Source: Halopseudomonas sabulinigri (GTDB taxonomy: Bacteria > Pseudomonadota > Gammaproteobacteria > Pseudomonadales > Pseudomonadaceae). From it: a stretch of 64,000 nt of DNA. Positions 9,151 to 19,220 of this stretch are shown piece by piece; the stretch's first letter is position 1; each line of letters starts with the position of its first letter. Location: the NCBI GenBank assembly GCA_011053055.1, contig DRHT01000049.1, positions 124,001 to 188,000 of the forward strand. Direction: 5' to 3'. The notes below the pieces were generated by a model. It made no database searches and had not been told where the DNA came from. It worked only from the letters and a program-made list of their open reading frames with translations. The position numbers were made by a program, and so were the translations under genes.

Positions 9151-10959
9151 ATGCGACTTTTCCGTTTTTTTGTCCTGCTGTCTCTGCTGCTGGCGAGCAG
9201 CGCGCAAGCCGCTTTTCCGAGCACAGCCAACTCCTCCGGATCGCTGACGGGGTTGTTGCAAGGCAGCAGCAATCAGGCCGATTTTTTACCGGTGCACGAG
9301 GCCTTCCGCCCGGGCTTACTAGATGTAAATGACCAGGAAATTCGCGTCATTTTTGACATCGCGCCCGGCTACTATCTGTATCGCCATCGACTGCATTTCA
9401 GCTTGCAAGGCGAGCAAGAACAACCACTTACACCAAGCTTGCCTGAGGGTAAACACAAGACTGATGAGTACTTCGGCGACGTCGAGGTGTATTACAACCA
9501 GCTTGAAGTTGTGCTCGATATCTCTGCATTACCTACCGGCGCCAGCCAGTTAACTGTCGGCTTTCAGGGCTGCGCCGACGCGGGGCTTTGTTACCCACCT
9601 GAAGTGGTTACGCTTGAACTACCCAACAGCGGCGCAGCAGCAGGAACCGCCACCCCCACTGACGCCGGAGGCTTCAATCAACTGCTTGGCGCGCAATCCG
9701 GCGGTCTCGCATTACTCTTGTTTTTTGTCGCAGGCCTGGGCCTGACATTTACCCCCTGCGTACTGCCCATGCTGCCCATTTTATCCAGCCTGGTACTCGG
9801 CCGTTCGACCATTGGCCGCGGTCGTGCGCTGGCCTTGGCGTTGGCCTACGTGCTGGGCATGGCCCTTACACTGGCCGTGGTCGGCGCATTAATCGGCAGC
9901 TTTGGCGCAGCGCTAAATATCCAGGCCCGCTTGCAGTCACCTTGGGTACTGGGCGCTTTTGCCGCTTTCTTCACGCTGTTTGCACTAGCGATGTTCGGTC
10001 ATTTTGATCTTAGCCTTCCGCGTTTTTTGCGCGAGCCTTTGGAGCGCCTCAATCAGCGGACCGAAGGCGGCTCGCTGGCCGGCGCCGCCGGTATGGGTGT
10101 ACTTTCCACCCTGGTGGTTTCGCCCTGCATTTCGGCGCCATTGGCAGGTGCACTGGTGTACATCAGCACTACTGGAGACGCGCTCGGCGGCGGTTTCAAG
10201 CTGTTCGCGCTGGGCTTAGGAATGGGGGTTCCGCTACTACTGGTTGCCTTGTTCGGCAGCACACTGCTGCCGCGCTCCGGCCCTTGGCTGAACACCGTCA
10301 AGCACCTTTTCGGTTTTGGTCTGTTGGCGGTTGCCATCTGGTTGCTTGAACGCTTGCTCCCCGGCCCACTGACTTTAGCGCTCTGGGCCGCTTTGGCTGC
10401 CGGGCTAGCAGTGCGTATAGGACTGTTCAGCGCCAATCATGACAATTACCTGCGGCGCACACTGGCGCTACTGATTGCGCTATATGCGAGCGCTGCGCTG
10501 TTTGGCGCCTTGGCCGGGGGCGAAGACCCGCTACGCCCGCTGCAGCCTTTCAGCGCTAAAACCAGCAGCAACGACGCGACCGACTGGTTTGTCACCCTTG
10601 AAGACCCAGCAGCGCTCGACCAAGCGTTGCGCAGCGCCGCCCAGCAGCAAAAACCCGCGATCATCGACGTCTATGCCGATTGGTGCATCAGCTGCAAAGT
10701 AATGGAGCGCGAAATTCTTAGTAAACCAGACGTACGCGATGCACTCAGCGGCTATGCACGTATCAAACTCGACCTGACCAACAACACCGCAGCTCAACGT
10801 GCTTGGCTCACCCGTCATCAGCTGTTTGGCCCGCCGGCCTACCTGTTTTTCAATAGCAACGGTGAGGAGCTGAAACAGCTACGTATTCAGGGTGAAGTGG
10901 ACAAGGTTCACTTCATGCGCGTTCTGATAAATGCGGATGCTGGCAACATAACGCCTTAA
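9151..10959 (+). CDS. dsbD: Thiol:disulfide interchange protein DsbD
   Basis: Carries electrons from cytoplasmic thioredoxin across the inner membrane to periplasmic DsbC/CcmG-type proteins. The 602-residue protein has all three modules. The signal peptide is residues 1-24 (ends AQA), and the N-terminal periplasmic domain has Cys141 and Cys147. The membrane domain has Cys203 (TPCVLP) and Cys326 (SPCIS). The C-terminal thioredoxin domain has the C-I-S-C active site at 512-515. All six redox cysteines are therefore present. I chose the ATG at 9151 because it begins the signal peptide exactly; an in-frame ATG at 9118 would add 11 residues. It precedes aroQ, as in P. aeruginosa. Confidence 0.95.
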   Translation: MRLFRFFVLLSLLLASSAQAAFPSTANSSGSLTGLLQGSSNQADFLPVHEAFRPGLLDVNDQEIRVIFDIAPGYYLYRHRLHFSLQGEQEQPLTPSLPEGKHKTDEYFGDVEVYYNQLEVVLDISALPTGASQLTVGFQGCADAGLCYPPEVVTLELPNSGAAAGTATPTDAGGFNQLLGAQSGGLALLLFFVAGLGLTFTPCVLPMLPILSSLVLGRSTIGRGRALALALAYVLGMALTLAVVGALIGSFGAALNIQARLQSPWVLGAFAAFFTLFALAMFGHFDLSLPRFLREPLERLNQRTEGGSLAGAAGMGVLSTLVVSPCISAPLAGALVYISTTGDALGGGFKLFALGLGMGVPLLLVALFGSTLLPRSGPWLNTVKHLFGFGLLAVAIWLLERLLPGPLTLALWAALAAGLAVRIGLFSANHDNYLRRTLALLIALYASAALFGALAGGEDPLRPLQPFSAKTSSNDATDWFVTLEDPAALDQALRSAAQQQKPAIIDVYADWCISCKVMEREILSKPDVRDALSGYARIKLDLTNNTAAQRAWLTRHQLFGPPAYLFFNSNGEELKQLRIQGEVDKVHFMRVLINADAGNITP

Positions 10960-10980
10960 TGCAGGCATCATGCCGGCATT
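10958..10980 (+). terminator. Hairpin after dsbD
   Basis: Arms of ten bases with one mismatch (AATGCAGGCA / TGCCGGCATT) begin on the dsbD stop codon, with only a TTT at the end. It may reduce read-through towards aroQ. Confidence 0.4.
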
Positions 10981-11090
10981 TGGTGCTAACCTTCAGGTTA
11001 TGGACAGCCCAATCCGATTCCGGCAAACTGCCGGGTAATTCATTGACCGTCTGGTCACACGGATTCAGCGACGGAATATAAGTAAATAAA

Positions 11091-11534
11091 ATGGCTAGCA
11101 TATTGGTCCTGCATGGACCCAACCTTAATCGCCTTGGCAGCCGCGAGCCCGGTGTCTATGGCGCGACAACGCTGGAGCAGATCAATCAGCATCTGCGCGA
11201 GTTTGCCAGCCAGCGTGGCCATCATCTGCTGAGCCTGCAAAGCAATGCCGAACATGAATTGATCGAACGCATTCACGCCGCAGGCGATGAGGCAATCGAC
11301 TTTATTCTGATCAACCCGGCCGCTTTTACCCATACCAGCGTCGCAATACGTGACGCATTGCTCGCGGTGAGCATCCCATTTATCGAAGTTCACCTTTCCA
11401 ACGTGTATAAACGCGAACCTTTCCGCCATCACTCCTATCTTTCGGACGTTGCCGAAGGCGTGATTTGCGGATTTGGCGCCCAGGGCTACGAACTAGCCCT
11501 GCAGGCAGCAATACACAAAATAGAACAATCCTGA
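11091..11534 (+). CDS. aroQ: Type II 3-dehydroquinate dehydratase
   Basis: Third step of the shikimate pathway: dehydration of 3-dehydroquinate to 3-dehydroshikimate in the cytoplasm, as a dodecamer. The 147-residue length is normal for type II. Conserved features are [16 protein letters not shown] near the N-terminus with its Arg and Tyr active residues, [16 protein letters not shown] (about 74-89) and [18 protein letters not shown] with the catalytic His (about 98-115). It lies 34 bases upstream of accB, so aroQ-accB-accC probably form one transcript, an arrangement usual in pseudomonads. Confidence 0.97.
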   Translation: MASILVLHGPNLNRLGSREPGVYGATTLEQINQHLREFASQRGHHLLSLQSNAEHELIERIHAAGDEAIDFILINPAAFTHTSVAIRDALLAVSIPFIEVHLSNVYKREPFRHHSYLSDVAEGVICGFGAQGYELALQAAIHKIEQS

Positions 11535-11568
11535 ATACGATTAACCCTGCTCTGGAGTGCACGCATCA

Positions 11569-12018
11569 ATGGATATTCGCAAAGTCAAAAAACTAATCGA
11601 GCTTCTGGAAGAGTCTGGCATCGACGAGCTGGAAATTCACGAAGGTGAAGAATCCGTTCGCATCAGCCGTCATAGCCAACAGCCTGTCGCGCCGCAATAT
11701 TACGCGCCGCCTGCCGCACCTGCTCCAGCAGCTGCTCCAGCGCCAGCCGCGCCTGTAGCTGAAGCGGCACCAGCCGAACCAGCCGGCCATTTGGTACGCT
11801 CACCCATGGTGGGCACCTTCTACCGTTCACCTTCGCCGAGCGCGGGTTCCTTCGTTGAAGTAGGCCACACTGTTAAGGCTGGCGACGTACTCTGCATTGT
11901 TGAAGCCATGAAAATGATGAACCACATTGAAGCCGACAAGAGCGGTGTAGTGCAGTCCATCCTGGCAGATAACGGCCAACCAGTGGAATTCGATCAACCC
12001 CTGTTCAGCATCGCCTGA
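11569..12018 (+). CDS. accB: Biotin carboxyl carrier protein of acetyl-CoA carboxylase
   Basis: Carries biotin between the biotin carboxylase and carboxyltransferase halves of acetyl-CoA carboxylase, the first committed step of fatty-acid synthesis. The 149 residues comprise an N-terminal helical domain ([16 protein letters not shown]), a long Pro/Ala linker (about 45-75) and a C-terminal biotinyl domain with [11 protein letters not shown]; the biotinylated lysine is K115. I chose the ATG at 11569, which follows a TCTGGAG ribosome site; the GTG at 11557 is part of that site. It overlaps no gene and is 19 bases from accC. Confidence 0.97.
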   Translation: MDIRKVKKLIELLEESGIDELEIHEGEESVRISRHSQQPVAPQYYAPPAAPAPAAAPAPAAPVAEAAPAEPAGHLVRSPMVGTFYRSPSPSAGSFVEVGHTVKAGDVLCIVEAMKMMNHIEADKSGVVQSILADNGQPVEFDQPLFSIA

Positions 12019-12037
12019 GCCGGGCCCGGAGGCTTCG

Positions 12038-13381
12038 ATGCATAAAGTATTAATAGCCAATCGCGGTGAAATTGCACTGCGCGTTATTCGCGCGTGCAAG
12101 GAACTGGGATTGAAGACTGTAGCGGTGCACTCCACCGCTGACCGCGAGTTGATGCACTTGGCCATGGCGGACGAAACCGTCTGCATTGGACCACCCAGTG
12201 CCACTGACTCCTATCTCAATATTCCAGCGATTATCAGCGCTGCCGAAGTCACGGGCGCCGACGGCATTCACCCCGGCTATGGCTTCCTCGCAGAAAATGC
12301 TGACTTCGCCGAGCAGATCGAAAATTCTGGCTTTACCTTCATCGGCCCCAGCGCTGACGTCATTCGCCTGATGGGCGACAAGGTATCCGCGATTGCTGCC
12401 ATGAAGGCCACCGGTGTACCCACGGTACCCGGCTCCGACGGTCCGCTGCCGGAGAACGATGACGAGGAATGCCTGCGGCTAGGGCAGCGCGTTGGCTATC
12501 CAGTCATCATCAAAGCCGCTGGTGGTGGTGGCGGTCGCGGCATGCGCGTAGTGCACAACGAGGCTGACTTGATCAAATCGATCGAGTTAACTCGCAGCGA
12601 GGCCGGCACTGCCTTCGGCAATCCGATGGTCTACCTGGAAAAATTCCTGACTAACCCGCGCCACATTGAAGTGCAGATATTGTCAGACGGCCAAGGCCAC
12701 GCCATTCATCTGGGCGACCGCGATTGCTCCTTGCAGCGTCGGCACCAAAAGATTATTGAAGAAGCGCCTGCCCCCGGCATCGACGAAAAGGCTCGTGCCG
12801 AAGTTCAGGCCCGTTGCGTAAAAGCCTGTATTGATTTGGGCTACCGCGGCGCTGGCACCTTCGAGTTTCTATACGAAGACGGCGAGTTCTATTTCATTGA
12901 AATGAACACTCGCGTGCAGGTTGAGCATCCGGTTTCCGAAATGGTCACCGGTATCGACATCGTTAAAGAGCAGATACTGGTCGCTTCTGGCCAGCCACTG
13001 AGCTTTACTCAGGACGACGTCGTGATTCGTGGCCACGCCATAGAGTGCCGAATTAACGCAGAAGACCCAAAAACCTTCATGCCCAGCCCCGGCACGGTGA
13101 CTTTCTACCACGCGCCCGGTGGCAACGGTGTACGTGTCGACTCTCACTTGTACAGTGGTTACAAAGTGCCGCCCTACTACGACTCACTAGTTGGCAAGCT
13201 GATCACTTACGGCGCCACTCGAGACGAAGCGCTGGCACGGATGCGCAACGCCATCGACGAGCTAGTGGTAGACGGCATCAAAACCAATGCCCCGCTACAC
13301 CGCGAACTGGTTCGCGATCCTGGCTTCTGTAAGGGCGGCGTCAACATTCACTACCTGGAGCACAAGTTGGGTTTGAAATAA
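12038..13381 (+). CDS. accC: Biotin carboxylase subunit of acetyl-CoA carboxylase
   Basis: ATP-dependent carboxylation of biotin on AccB using bicarbonate. The 447-residue length is normal. The order is an N-terminal pre-ATP-grasp domain ([21 protein letters not shown]), an ATP-grasp domain with the glycine-rich [14 protein letters not shown] loop near 159-172, the metal-binding [16 protein letters not shown] (about 286-301) and the C-terminal barrel-sandwich domain. It is translated 19 bases after accB and closed by a strong terminator, so the transcript ends here. Confidence 0.98.
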   Translation: MHKVLIANRGEIALRVIRACKELGLKTVAVHSTADRELMHLAMADETVCIGPPSATDSYLNIPAIISAAEVTGADGIHPGYGFLAENADFAEQIENSGFTFIGPSADVIRLMGDKVSAIAAMKATGVPTVPGSDGPLPENDDEECLRLGQRVGYPVIIKAAGGGGGRGMRVVHNEADLIKSIELTRSEAGTAFGNPMVYLEKFLTNPRHIEVQILSDGQGHAIHLGDRDCSLQRRHQKIIEEAPAPGIDEKARAEVQARCVKACIDLGYRGAGTFEFLYEDGEFYFIEMNTRVQVEHPVSEMVTGIDIVKEQILVASGQPLSFTQDDVVIRGHAIECRINAEDPKTFMPSPGTVTFYHAPGGNGVRVDSHLYSGYKVPPYYDSLVGKLITYGATRDEALARMRNAIDELVVDGIKTNAPLHRELVRDPGFCKGGVNIHYLEHKLGLK

Positions 13382-13412
13382 CCCAACTAATCGCTCGCGA
13401 TGCTGCACCAAT

Positions 13413-13449
13413 ACCGGGATACGAAATATCGTATCCCGGTTTTTTATTT
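13413..13449 (+). terminator. Rho-independent terminator after accC
   Basis: Perfect 11-base arms ACCGGGATACG / CGTATCCCGGT are followed by TTTTTTATTT. Confidence 0.92.
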
Positions 13450-13489
13450 CAGCTTTAAGCTATAAGCTTCCAGCTTTTTGAGGTTCAAC

Positions 13490-14371
13490 ATGTCCTGGTT
13501 GCAACTACGTCTCGCCATTACCCCGGATCAGGCCGAGTGCCTGGAAGATGAATTACTGGAGCTTGGCGCAGTGTCGGTCACCTTTATGGATGCCGAAGAC
13601 CAACCCATTTTTGAACCAGACCTTGGCACCACACCACTGTGGTCCAATACCCATTTGCTCGCCCTGTTCGAGGCAGACACCGACCCACAGGCATTGATTC
13701 AGCACCTGAAACTCCTGCATCAAGGTGAACTACCCGACCACGAGTTAGAGCAGATTGAAGACCAAGACTGGGAACGCAGCTGGATGGACAACTTCCATCC
13801 GATGCGCTTTGGTCAGCGTTTGTGGATAGTGCCGAGTTGGCATACCGCGCCTGAACCCGAGGCGGTAAACCTGCTGCTCGACCCAGGCCTGGCTTTTGGC
13901 ACCGGCACCCACCCCACCACTGCGTTGTGCCTGGCATGGCTGGATGGTCAGCAGCTAGAGAACAAGCAAGTGATTGACTTCGGTTGTGGCTCCGGCATTT
14001 TAGCCATTGCCGCACTATTACTGGGTGCGAGCCATGCGGTTGGAACAGACATCGACGTGCAAGCGCTTGAGGCTTCCCGCGATAATGCTCAGCGCAATCA
14101 GATTGCCGATGTACGCTTCAGCTTGTATCTACCGGAAAACATGCCACAACAGCCGGCAGAGGTGGTGGTTGCGAATATTTTGGCTGGCCCGCTGGTCAGC
14201 CTGGCGCCTCAGCTCGCCAGCTTGGTTATACCGGGCGGGCTGATTGCGCTGTCGGGCATTCTGGCCGAACAGACAGCGGATATCCTCGCCGCATATCAGG
14301 ATTATTTCGAGCTCGATCCGGTCGCCGAGCAGGATGGCTGGATTCGTGTCAGCGGCCGCCGCAGACAGTGA
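13490..14371 (+). CDS. prmA: Ribosomal protein L11 methyltransferase
   Basis: Trimethylates amino groups of ribosomal protein L11 using SAM. The 293-residue protein has the family N-terminal substrate-recognition domain (about 1-100, including [16 protein letters not shown]) and a Rossmann methyltransferase domain with [13 protein letters not shown] (about 165-177). The conserved [11 protein letters not shown] (NxxxxPL) active-site loop lies near 227-237. I chose the ATG at 13490 (MSWLQLRL-); a TTG 12 bases upstream is less likely. It follows the accC terminator, as in other pseudomonads, and precedes the DUF3426 gene. Confidence 0.96.
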   Translation: MSWLQLRLAITPDQAECLEDELLELGAVSVTFMDAEDQPIFEPDLGTTPLWSNTHLLALFEADTDPQALIQHLKLLHQGELPDHELEQIEDQDWERSWMDNFHPMRFGQRLWIVPSWHTAPEPEAVNLLLDPGLAFGTGTHPTTALCLAWLDGQQLENKQVIDFGCGSGILAIAALLLGASHAVGTDIDVQALEASRDNAQRNQIADVRFSLYLPENMPQQPAEVVVANILAGPLVSLAPQLASLVIPGGLIALSGILAEQTADILAAYQDYFELDPVAEQDGWIRVSGRRRQ

Positions 14372-14438
14372 CAGCCTAGCCCGCTTGTAGGCAGAATAGG
14401 CAATCGAATCGCCACGCGCACAGGACGTCCGGTACACC

Positions 14439-15764
14439 ATGAGCGAATTGCAGGTAACGCAGTGCCCCTACTGCAAAACTCACTTCCGTCTGTCTCAGGA
14501 ACAACTGAGTGCCGCCGCCGGAAATGTGCGTTGCGGCGCCTGCCTCAAAGTATTCAATGCGCTGAGCAGCCATCCGCCAGCAGCCAAACAGAAGATCATC
14601 GAGCGCCATAACGCCGCTGGTGAACTGCTAATTCATGACGACCTCGAACTGGATGATCTAGACTTGGAAGCCTTGGGCCTGGATGAATCAATTGTCGAGG
14701 AGGTCAATCCGCCGCTATCCGCCAGCCGCGAAGACGAGCATTTGCCCGCGGAGATAATCGAAAAGGATTTCAGCGCCGCCGATGACGACCTCTTCGACGA
14801 CGACCCGCCGCTGAGCCTAGCGGAAACTGCGCAGCTGCATGATCCAGACGAACTGCACCGTTTTAGCGCCATTGATGACGACGACAGCCTCGACCTACAT
14901 GAAGACTTCATCGCCACGCCACCCTCGCGCGACATCAAACCGCAACAGCCGCCAGAACAGAGCGCTGAGAAGCTAGCCGCGCCACCGCCAACAGCAAAGT
15001 TATCAGATACCGCGCGCCTGCTACCCCTGCAGGATGACGCCAGGGAAAATGGCATTTTTTTGCGCGACCGCCCGGCTCCGAACATGACCGCAGAGATCGA
15101 CCAAGAGCCTTTGGAAGCCGGATTCTCAGCCCACAACGGAGCACCTGAAGTAGCCGATATCCCGCTCGACGAGCCAGACGCCCGCAAGCAACATCGCACC
15201 GAGCCGCGTTTGGATGACGACTTGACCTTGCCGGATATCGAAGAAGAGCCGCTACTAGTCGACGAAGTGCCCCGCCCATCACGCCGCCCAAGGCACAGCT
15301 GGGTCTGGACACTGTTATGTGCGATAGCGGTGCTAGCCCTGCTGGCCCAAGCAGTTACTTACAATCTTGATGCCTGGGCGCGCGACGCCAAATGGCGCCC
15401 GACGCTTGAAAGCGTCTGCCTGCTAGCTGGCTGTGAGCTGCCAGTACGGGTGGATATCAGTCAGGTACGCAGCAGCAACCTGCTGGTACGTCCACATCCA
15501 GAGTTTCCCAATGCCGTTGCCATCGACGTGATCATCTACAATCGCGCCGACTACCCCCAACCTTTTCCTGTGGTACGCATGACCTTCAGCGACAATCAGG
15601 GCGACAGTGTCAGCGAGAAGCGTTTCCGACCAGCGGAATATCTGGGTGGTGAGCTGGCAGGGCGCAACCTGATGCCACCGCAAACCCCCATCCACATTGC
15701 TTTGAGCATGGTCGCTCCTGGGCCACGGGCGAGTAGCTACGCACTCGACTTTCTTAGTCCCTAA
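14439..15764 (+). CDS. Zinc-ribbon and DUF3426 domain membrane protein
   Basis: Unknown function; 441 residues. The N-terminus is an MJ0042-type zinc ribbon (CPYC at about 9-12 and CGAC at about 33-36). A long, strongly acidic, low-complexity stretch follows (about 65-275, rich in Asp/Glu/Pro). One transmembrane helix (about 286-305, after a basic RRPRHSW) leads to a C-terminal DUF3426 domain of about 130 residues predicted to be periplasmic. Homologues lie between prmA and dusB-fis in pseudomonads. The layout suggests a cytoplasmic metal-binding head and an extracytoplasmic domain, but no activity can be named. Confidence 0.85.
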   Translation: MSELQVTQCPYCKTHFRLSQEQLSAAAGNVRCGACLKVFNALSSHPPAAKQKIIERHNAAGELLIHDDLELDDLDLEALGLDESIVEEVNPPLSASREDEHLPAEIIEKDFSAADDDLFDDDPPLSLAETAQLHDPDELHRFSAIDDDDSLDLHEDFIATPPSRDIKPQQPPEQSAEKLAAPPPTAKLSDTARLLPLQDDARENGIFLRDRPAPNMTAEIDQEPLEAGFSAHNGAPEVADIPLDEPDARKQHRTEPRLDDDLTLPDIEEEPLLVDEVPRPSRRPRHSWVWTLLCAIAVLALLAQAVTYNLDAWARDAKWRPTLESVCLLAGCELPVRVDISQVRSSNLLVRPHPEFPNAVAIDVIIYNRADYPQPFPVVRMTFSDNQGDSVSEKRFRPAEYLGGELAGRNLMPPQTPIHIALSMVAPGPRASSYALDFLSP

Positions 15765-15774
15765 AGCAATCCCC

Positions 15775-15798
15775 AGGCGCAGATCAACCGCTGCGCCT
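15775..15798 (+). terminator. Hairpin after the DUF3426 gene
   Basis: Perfect eight-base arms AGGCGCAG / CTGCGCCT with an eight-base loop, ten bases after the stop. There is no T-run. Confidence 0.45.
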
Positions 15799-15857
15799 TA
15801 GATGTTCCTGGATAATTAGTCAATGCGAAACTGTACAAAAAACAGCCAGATCAGTCT

Positions 15858-15885
15858 TTAACCAGTCATACTTTGCAGGTATTAT
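15858..15885 (+). promoter_or_regulatory. Putative promoter for dusB-fis
   Basis: TTAACC, a 16-base spacer and TATTAT (5 of 6 match to the -10 consensus), about 100 bases before dusB. The leader between them has no reading frame I can support. Confidence 0.5.
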
Positions 15886-15988
15886 GTTCGCCCTTTTCAC
15901 ACTTCCTCTCAGTGATCGAACCACTGGCTCGGCGCGGGTGGAGTGACTCCGCAGAACAGACCACCGGACAAGACCGGATCGCACAGGG

Positions 15989-16987
15989 ATGGACCTGGCA
16001 GTGCTCAGTATCGGACCTTACCAACTACCCAATCCTGTCATTCTGGCGCCGATGGCCGGCGTTACAGATCAGCCCTTCCGGCAGCTCTGCCGACGGCTGG
16101 GTGCGGGCCTAGTAGTATCCGAAATGGTTACCAGTGATACCCGCCTTTGGAGCACCCGCAAATCCCAGTTACGCCTCAACCACACGGGCGAGCCGGAGCC
16201 ACGCTCAGTGCAGATTGCCGGCGGTGATCCGTACATGATGGCCGAAGCCGCGCGTATGAATCAGGATTTTGGCGCACAGATCATTGATATCAACATGGGC
16301 TGCCCTGCCAAAAAAGTTTGCAACAAGGCCGCCGGCTCTGCCCTGCTCCGCGATGAGGCTCTGGTGGCAGATATCCTTGAAGCGGTCGTAGCCGCAGTCC
16401 AAGTGCCCGTCACGCTGAAAATTCGCACCGGTTGGGATCCAACCAACCGCAACGGTCTTAACATTGCTCGTATCGCGGAGGGCAGCGGTATTCAAGCGCT
16501 GGCCGTGCATGGCCGCACTCGCTCAGAGCTGTACACCGGGCACGCAGAGTACGCCACCATTGCAGCGATCAAGCAGGCCATTTCCATTCCTGTGATTGCC
16601 AACGGCGACATAACCAGCCCGCAGAAAGCCCGTGAGGTGCTGCAGCAAACCGGCGCTGACGCCGTGATGATCGGCCGCGCTGCCCAGGGCCGACCTTGGA
16701 TTTTCGGCGAGATTGATTACTTTTTGCGTACTGGCAACGTCTTGCCTGAACCTGCGCTGGCGATCCAACAAGGCATTCTCAGCGAGCACCTGACGGCACT
16801 GCACCAATTTTACGGGGCCGACCACGGCGCTCGTATTGCGCGCAAGCACGTTGGTTGGTATCTACAAACGCTGCCCGGCGCTGGCGAATTTCGCCGCAGT
16901 TTCAACGCCATTACCTGCGCAGATCAGCAACACCACGCAATCGAGCAGTATTTCAGCCGCCTGCTGGAAGGAGATCTAGCAGCATGA
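15989..16987 (+). CDS. dusB: tRNA-dihydrouridine synthase B
   Basis: FMN-dependent reduction of uridine to dihydrouridine in the D-loop of tRNA (U17 in E. coli). The 332-residue protein has the N-terminal [12 protein letters not shown] flavin-binding motif, the catalytic cysteine in [19 protein letters not shown] (about 100-118), the VHGRTR segment and the late [12 protein letters not shown] phosphate-binding motif. The ATG at 15989 is used; a GTG 12 bases later is an alternative. It overlaps fis by four bases (ATGA), the classical dusB-fis operon of gammaproteobacteria, so translation of the two is coupled. Confidence 0.96.
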   Translation: MDLAVLSIGPYQLPNPVILAPMAGVTDQPFRQLCRRLGAGLVVSEMVTSDTRLWSTRKSQLRLNHTGEPEPRSVQIAGGDPYMMAEAARMNQDFGAQIIDINMGCPAKKVCNKAAGSALLRDEALVADILEAVVAAVQVPVTLKIRTGWDPTNRNGLNIARIAEGSGIQALAVHGRTRSELYTGHAEYATIAAIKQAISIPVIANGDITSPQKAREVLQQTGADAVMIGRAAQGRPWIFGEIDYFLRTGNVLPEPALAIQQGILSEHLTALHQFYGADHGARIARKHVGWYLQTLPGAGEFRRSFNAITCADQQHHAIEQYFSRLLEGDLAA

Positions 16988-17310
16988 ACCTCGAAACCTC
17001 TACCTTTTTTGACGGAAATCCCACCGTGAGCGACAGCAGTCCATCCATTCTTCCTGCCATCGGCAGCGACGAAGCCCGTAACCCGCGCCCTTTACGCGAT
17101 AGCGTAGACGAAGCGCTGCGCAACTACTTCCAGCATCTTGAAGGCCAGGACGTTACCGACGTCTACAACATGGTGCTGTCAGAAGTTGAAGCCCCATTAT
17201 TAGAAAGCGTCATGAACTACGTTAAGGGCAACCAGACTCGCGCGTCCGAAGTCCTAGGCCTGAACCGTGGCACTCTGCGAAAAAAGCTAAAACAATACGG
17301 ACTGCTCTGA
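16984..17310 (+). CDS. fis: DNA-binding protein Fis
   Basis: Nucleoid-associated homodimer that bends DNA and controls rRNA, recombination and growth-phase genes. The 108-residue protein has a variable N-terminal third and a highly conserved C-terminal core: [20 protein letters not shown], then a helix-turn-helix ending [15 protein letters not shown]. The start at 16984 overlaps the dusB stop and gives the expected length. A GTG at 17026 is possible but would remove 14 residues. It is the second gene of the dusB-fis operon. Confidence 0.97.
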   Translation: MNLETSTFFDGNPTVSDSSPSILPAIGSDEARNPRPLRDSVDEALRNYFQHLEGQDVTDVYNMVLSEVEAPLLESVMNYVKGNQTRASEVLGLNRGTLRKKLKQYGLL

Positions 17311-17391
17311 CTCTACCCCGATTATGCCGGCTTGGTATGTCCTGGCCGGCGGTAACTTGCCAATACCCACCACCTTGAAACTGGATCCAAG

Positions 17392-18999
17392 ATGACCGAC
17401 CAAACCACTCGCCTGCCCGTACGCCGCGCATTGATTAGCGTGTCCGACAAGACCGGCGTTGTCGATTTTGCTCGCGCGCTAAGTTCTTTGGGCGCTGAAA
17501 TCCTGTCAACCGGCGGCACCTTCAAATTATTGCGCGAGCAAGGCATTGCCGCGGTAGAAGTAGCCGATTACACCGGCTTTCCGGAAATGATGGATGGCCG
17601 GGTAAAAACCCTGCACCCGAAAATTCATGGCGGTATTCTTGGACGCCGCGAGCTGGACGGCGAAGTGATGCAGCAACACGGCATCCAACCGATCGACATG
17701 GTGGTGGTCAATCTTTATCCCTTCGCAGCAACCGTGGCAAAACCCGATTGCAGCCTGCCCGATGCCATCGAGAATATCGATATCGGCGGCCCGACCATGG
17801 TCCGCAGTGCAGCCAAGAACCACAAAGACGTTGCTATCGTGGTTAACGCCGATGATTACAGCAGCATCCTGGAAAACCTCCAACAGGGTGGCCTTAGCTA
17901 CGCTCAGCGTTTCGATCTGGCGTTGAAGGCCTTTGAACACACTGCTGCGTACGACGGTATGATCGCCAACTATCTCGGCACCATCGAGCAAACGCGCGAC
18001 ACCCTAAGCACCGCAGATCGTAGCGCCTTCCCGCGCACTTTCAACAGCCAATTCATCAAGGTGCAGGACATGCGCTACGGTGAAAACCCGCATCAAGCCG
18101 CCGCCTTTTATAAAGAAGCCAAGCCAGACGGCGCCAGCATTGCCACCGCCATTCAGCTGCAAGGCAAGGCGCTTTCGTACAACAATGTTGCCGACACCGA
18201 TGCTGCGCTGGAGTGCGTCAAAAGCTTTACCAAGCCTGCCTGCGTGATCGTCAAGCACGCCAACCCTTGCGGTGTTGCCGTGGTGCCGGACGCCGAAGGC
18301 GGCATCCGCCAGGCCTATGAGCTGGCTTACGCCACCGACAGCGAGTCTGCTTTTGGCGGCATTATCGCCTTTAACCGTGAGCTGGATGGCGAAACCGCCA
18401 AAGCCATTGTTGATCGCCAGTTTGTTGAAGTCATCATTGCCCCACGCATCAGCGCAGCGGCTCGCGAAGCGGTTGCCGCCAAAGCCAACGTGCGCCTGCT
18501 CGAATGCGGAGAGTGGACCAACGAACGCAATGCCGACTGGGACTTCAAACGTGTCAATGGCGGCCTGCTGGTGCAAAGCCGCGATATCGGCATGATCACC
18601 TCCGACGATCTCAAAGTGGTCACCCAGCGCGCCCCTACCGAGCAAGAAATCAACGACTTGGTATTTGCCTGGAAAGTCGCCAAGTTCGTTAAATCCAACG
18701 CCATTGTGTATGCCAGCAAGCGCCAGACTGTCGGCATCGGCGCCGGTCAAATGAGCCGTGTTAACTCTGCCCGCATTGCCGCCATAAAAGCCGAACATGC
18801 TGGTCTACAGGTTCAGGGCGCGGTCATGGCGTCGGATGCTTTCTTCCCATTCCGTGATGGGATCGACAATGCAGCCAACAATGGCATTAGTGCCGTCATT
18901 CAGCCCGGTGGTTCAATGCGCGACGCTGAAGTGATTGCCGCCGCAGATGAAGCCGGTATGGCGATGGTGTTCACCGGTATGCGCCATTTCAGGCATTGA
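17392..18999 (+). CDS. purH: Bifunctional AICAR transformylase/IMP cyclohydrolase
   Basis: Last two steps of de novo purine synthesis: formylation of AICAR with 10-formyl-THF, then ring closure to IMP. The 535-residue protein has the N-terminal MGS-like cyclohydrolase domain (about 10-155, with STGGTFKLL and the [12 protein letters not shown] segment) and the C-terminal transformylase domain with the KHANPCGVA motif (about 286-294) and [12 protein letters not shown] near the end. It lies 81 bases after fis and may share its transcript. The next gene, purD, belongs to the same pathway. Confidence 0.98.
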   Translation: MTDQTTRLPVRRALISVSDKTGVVDFARALSSLGAEILSTGGTFKLLREQGIAAVEVADYTGFPEMMDGRVKTLHPKIHGGILGRRELDGEVMQQHGIQPIDMVVVNLYPFAATVAKPDCSLPDAIENIDIGGPTMVRSAAKNHKDVAIVVNADDYSSILENLQQGGLSYAQRFDLALKAFEHTAAYDGMIANYLGTIEQTRDTLSTADRSAFPRTFNSQFIKVQDMRYGENPHQAAAFYKEAKPDGASIATAIQLQGKALSYNNVADTDAALECVKSFTKPACVIVKHANPCGVAVVPDAEGGIRQAYELAYATDSESAFGGIIAFNRELDGETAKAIVDRQFVEVIIAPRISAAAREAVAAKANVRLLECGEWTNERNADWDFKRVNGGLLVQSRDIGMITSDDLKVVTQRAPTEQEINDLVFAWKVAKFVKSNAIVYASKRQTVGIGAGQMSRVNSARIAAIKAEHAGLQVQGAVMASDAFFPFRDGIDNAANNGISAVIQPGGSMRDAEVIAAADEAGMAMVFTGMRHFRH

Positions 19000-19103
19000 T
19001 TGGTAAGGCCGCACTGTAGCAGGCGTCTGCGTTGTTGCGGATGACTCCGCTAATGCTCATTGCCAATCGGCAACTGCGCTTATCGAAGCCATCCACGACT
19101 AGC

Positions 19104-19182
19104 ATCCACCCGCTCCATCGCGACCCGATATAACGCTAAAGCAAGATTTTCGTAGGGTGGATGACCCGCTGTTTATCCACTG
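19104..19182. repeat. Degenerate intergenic repeat-like element
   Basis: Within the 221-base purH-purD gap, ATCCACCC (19104-19111) is the reverse complement of GGGTGGAT (19155-19162). The latter also starts a hairpin with a TTATCCAC arm (about 19174-19181). The GTAGGGTGGAT...TTATCCAC pattern and a nearby ATAACGCTAAAGC resemble a dispersed intergenic repeat I know from other proteobacterial genomes. Only this copy is in the window, so repetition cannot be shown. Confidence 0.4.
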
Positions 19183-19220
19183 AACGGGCCATTAGCCTGC
19201 CTCCATTAGGAGAGAGATAA

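Noticed and set aside
18004-18798. 264-codon minus-strand frame opposite purH
   Set aside because: Antisense to conserved purH motifs; no family similarity seen.
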